Source: an uncultured Desulfovibrionaceae bacterium (GTDB lineage: Bacteria > Desulfobacterota > Desulfovibrionia > Desulfovibrionales > Desulfovibrionaceae). Taken from it: a stretch of 7,352 bases of DNA. Within the stretch, counting starts at the first letter, position 1. Each line of letters begins with the position of its first letter. Made by a program: the position numbers and the translations under genes. Under the pieces are notes generated by a model that did not search any database, was not told the origin of the DNA, and saw only the letters and a list, made by a program, of their open reading frames with translations. The DNA lies in the NCBI GenBank assembly GCA_947074125.1, contig CAMTOM010000067.1:1-7352 (forward strand), read 5' to 3'. Positions 6,632 to 7,352 of this stretch are shown here, piece by piece.

Positions 6632-6660
6632 ATTATATAAAAAATATACCATCGTGAAAA
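6632..6660 (-). promoter_or_regulatory. Sigma70-type promoter of era-yggS
   Basis: The minus strand has TTTTCA (complement of 6655-6660; 4 of 6 to TTGACA), a 17-base spacer, and a perfect -10 TATAAT (complement of 6632-6637). It lies about 50 bases upstream of the era ATG. The inferred start is near 6625. Confidence 0.7.
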
Positions 6661-6691
6661 CGCTTTCTGTGTCCCATACCCACGCCCCAGC

Positions 6692-6710
6692 GTCAAGCAC
6701 GAACCTTGAC
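6692..6710. repeat. 6-bp inverted repeat between era and the VUT gene
   Basis: GTCAAG (6692-6697), a 7-base gap, then CTTGAC (6705-6710), a perfect dyad in the divergent gap. Each arm also contains a -35-like hexamer pointing away: TTGACG on the minus strand and TTGACA on the plus strand. It may be an operator or overlapping promoter elements. Confidence 0.35.
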
Positions 6711-6741
6711 AAATAAGGCAAGGCACGCTACCTCACGGCGC

Positions 6742-7236
6742 ATGTACTCGCTTATTACTTATATAGCTCTTATCGTTGGCGTAAACTACGCCTTCTCCAT
6801 AACACCCCTCATTCCCCTCCCAAATGGAGATATGTGGCCTCCCCTCTCTCTCGTTGTCGGCTTCGTTTTCGTGGTACGAGACTTTGCACAACGACGTGTT
6901 GGACACCACGTACTCTGGGGAATGCTCGTTGGGTGTATCCTGAGCGCCTACATGGCAACGCCCACCTTAGCCCTCGCCTCCGCAGCAGCCTTTGCTATCG
7001 GAGAACTGACTGACTGGGCTCTCTACACCTTTACCCAAAAACCCTTCTCCCAACGCATCCTCCTCTCAAGCCTGGTCGCCGCACCAATAGACAGCTTTAC
7101 CTTCCTGTACCTCATTGGACAAGCCTCCCCTGTCAGTGTTCTGACAATGAGCCTCGGCAAGCTATGCGGTGCCTGTATCGTCGCCTACCTCGTCGCCCGC
7201 CGCGAAAAAGCACAACTCGCCCAAGCCCGTATATAA
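6742..7236 (+). CDS. VUT-family membrane protein, queuosine precursor transporter-like
   Basis: A 164-residue integral membrane protein of the VUT/DUF165 family; E. coli YhhQ of this family imports the queuosine precursors preQ0 and preQ1. About six hydrophobic segments are seen: roughly 4-22, 33-45, 55-71, 75-97, 105-126 and 133-153. Family-type motifs are RDFAQ (46-50), ALASAAAFAIGELTDWALY (in 77-95), APIDS (114-118) and the late GK pair (139-140); the basic tail suggests a cytosolic C-terminus. It matches the short subgroup rather than the longer YhhQ type. The start is uncertain. The ATG at 6742 begins right at the first membrane segment; an in-frame TTG at 6706 would add 12 residues. Neither has a good ribosome binding site. 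I prefer 6742 because 6706-6711 reads TTGACA, a consensus -35. Substrate is inferred from the family; no queuosine genes are in the window. Confidence 0.82.
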   Translation: MYSLITYIALIVGVNYAFSITPLIPLPNGDMWPPLSLVVGFVFVVRDFAQRRVGHHVLWGMLVGCILSAYMATPTLALASAAAFAIGELTDWALYTFTQKPFSQRILLSSLVAAPIDSFTFLYLIGQASPVSVLTMSLGKLCGACIVAYLVARREKAQLAQARI

Positions 7237-7260
7237 TTTAGATTGGGAAGAAAAGAATGT

Positions 7261-7277
7261 GGGGGACGCTGTCCCCC
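7261..7277 (+). terminator. G/C-rich hairpin downstream of the VUT gene (terminator-like, no T tract)
   Basis: GGGGGAC (7261-7267), loop GCT, GTCCCCC (7271-7277): a perfect 7-bp stem 24 bases after the stop codon. It lacks the T run of a classical intrinsic terminator and is followed by C-rich sequence. It may still stop transcription or protect the 3' end, or it may be part of a C-rich intergenic repeat. Confidence 0.45.
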
Positions 7278-7317
7278 CTACCCCCCGTCACGGGACTGAA
7301 TCCCCTGCCCCCCCCCC
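7273..7317. repeat. C-tract-rich, palindromic tail
   Basis: C runs of 6 (7273-7278), 6 (7281-7286), 4 (7302-7305) and 10 (7308-7317) with short dyads between them: CCCGT-C-ACGGG at 7284-7294 and GGGA/TCCC at 7292-7304. The minus strand is therefore G-tract-rich and could form a G-quadruplex. No gene is supported from here to 7352; an ATG at 7318 opens a frame that runs off the edge but has no ribosome binding site. Confidence 0.55.
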
Positions 7318-7352
7318 ATGGCTCGCCATTCCCTACGCCCACTAACAGCCCC

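Noticed and set aside
6681..6741. A preQ1 riboswitch upstream of the VUT gene
   Set aside because: The GTCAAG/CTTGAC stem followed by A-rich sequence recalled one, but the loop is only 7 bases, the conserved preQ1-I loop and pseudoknot sequence are missing, and a promoter -35 overlaps the stem.

Overview
The window carries housekeeping genes of a Gram-negative deltaproteobacterial-type organism, most probably a member of the Desulfovibrionaceae. The main clue is the 5' part of a 16S rRNA gene on the minus strand at the left edge. Its variable regions read, from memory, like Desulfovibrio-type 16S. A MltD-type lipoprotein and a flagellar switch protein with a FliN C-terminal domain agree with a motile, outer-membrane-bearing cell. 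The genus cannot be fixed from the sequence alone.

Layout, left to right. (1) 1-394: 5' third of 16S rRNA, minus strand, running off the left edge. (2) 395-810: the rrn leader and control region, also minus strand. It holds two sigma70-like promoters (P1 with an A/T-rich UP-like tract, and P2) and a boxA-like antitermination site. (3) 811-846: an intrinsic terminator that ends the next gene and insulates the rrn promoters. (4) 894-2750, minus: a MltD-like lytic transglycosylase lipoprotein with three LysM repeats. (5) 2889-3680, plus, divergent from mltD: a SpoU/TrmH-family 2'-O-ribose RNA methyltransferase, RlmB-like. (6) 3681-4058: a convergent gap with no gene, containing the fliN terminator. 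(7) 4059-4631, minus: FliN with a long N-terminal extension. (8) 4632-4940: an A/T-rich gap with an 11-bp inverted repeat and a possible fliN promoter. (9) 4941-5654 and 5657-6580, minus: a tightly coupled era-yggS pair (Era GTPase, then the YggS/PLPBP pyridoxal-phosphate-binding protein) behind a clear promoter. (10) 6742-7236, plus, divergent from era: a small VUT-family (queuosine precursor transporter-like) membrane protein. (11) 7237-7352: a C-rich, palindromic tail reaching the window edge.

How the genes relate. Three of the items concern the ribosome: the rrn operon itself, an rRNA-methyltransferase-like enzyme, and Era, which assembles the 30S subunit. They are not in one operon, and the rest is a mixed housekeeping neighbourhood (cell wall, motility, PLP homeostasis, transport). 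No mobile element, CRISPR array, toxin-antitoxin pair, defence island or tRNA was seen. I do not see a convincing undescribed system here. The points worth a second look are mostly regulatory: the rrn promoter layout, the inverted repeat before fliN, a hairpin in the era leader, a possibly leaderless start for the VUT gene, and the C-tract at the right edge.
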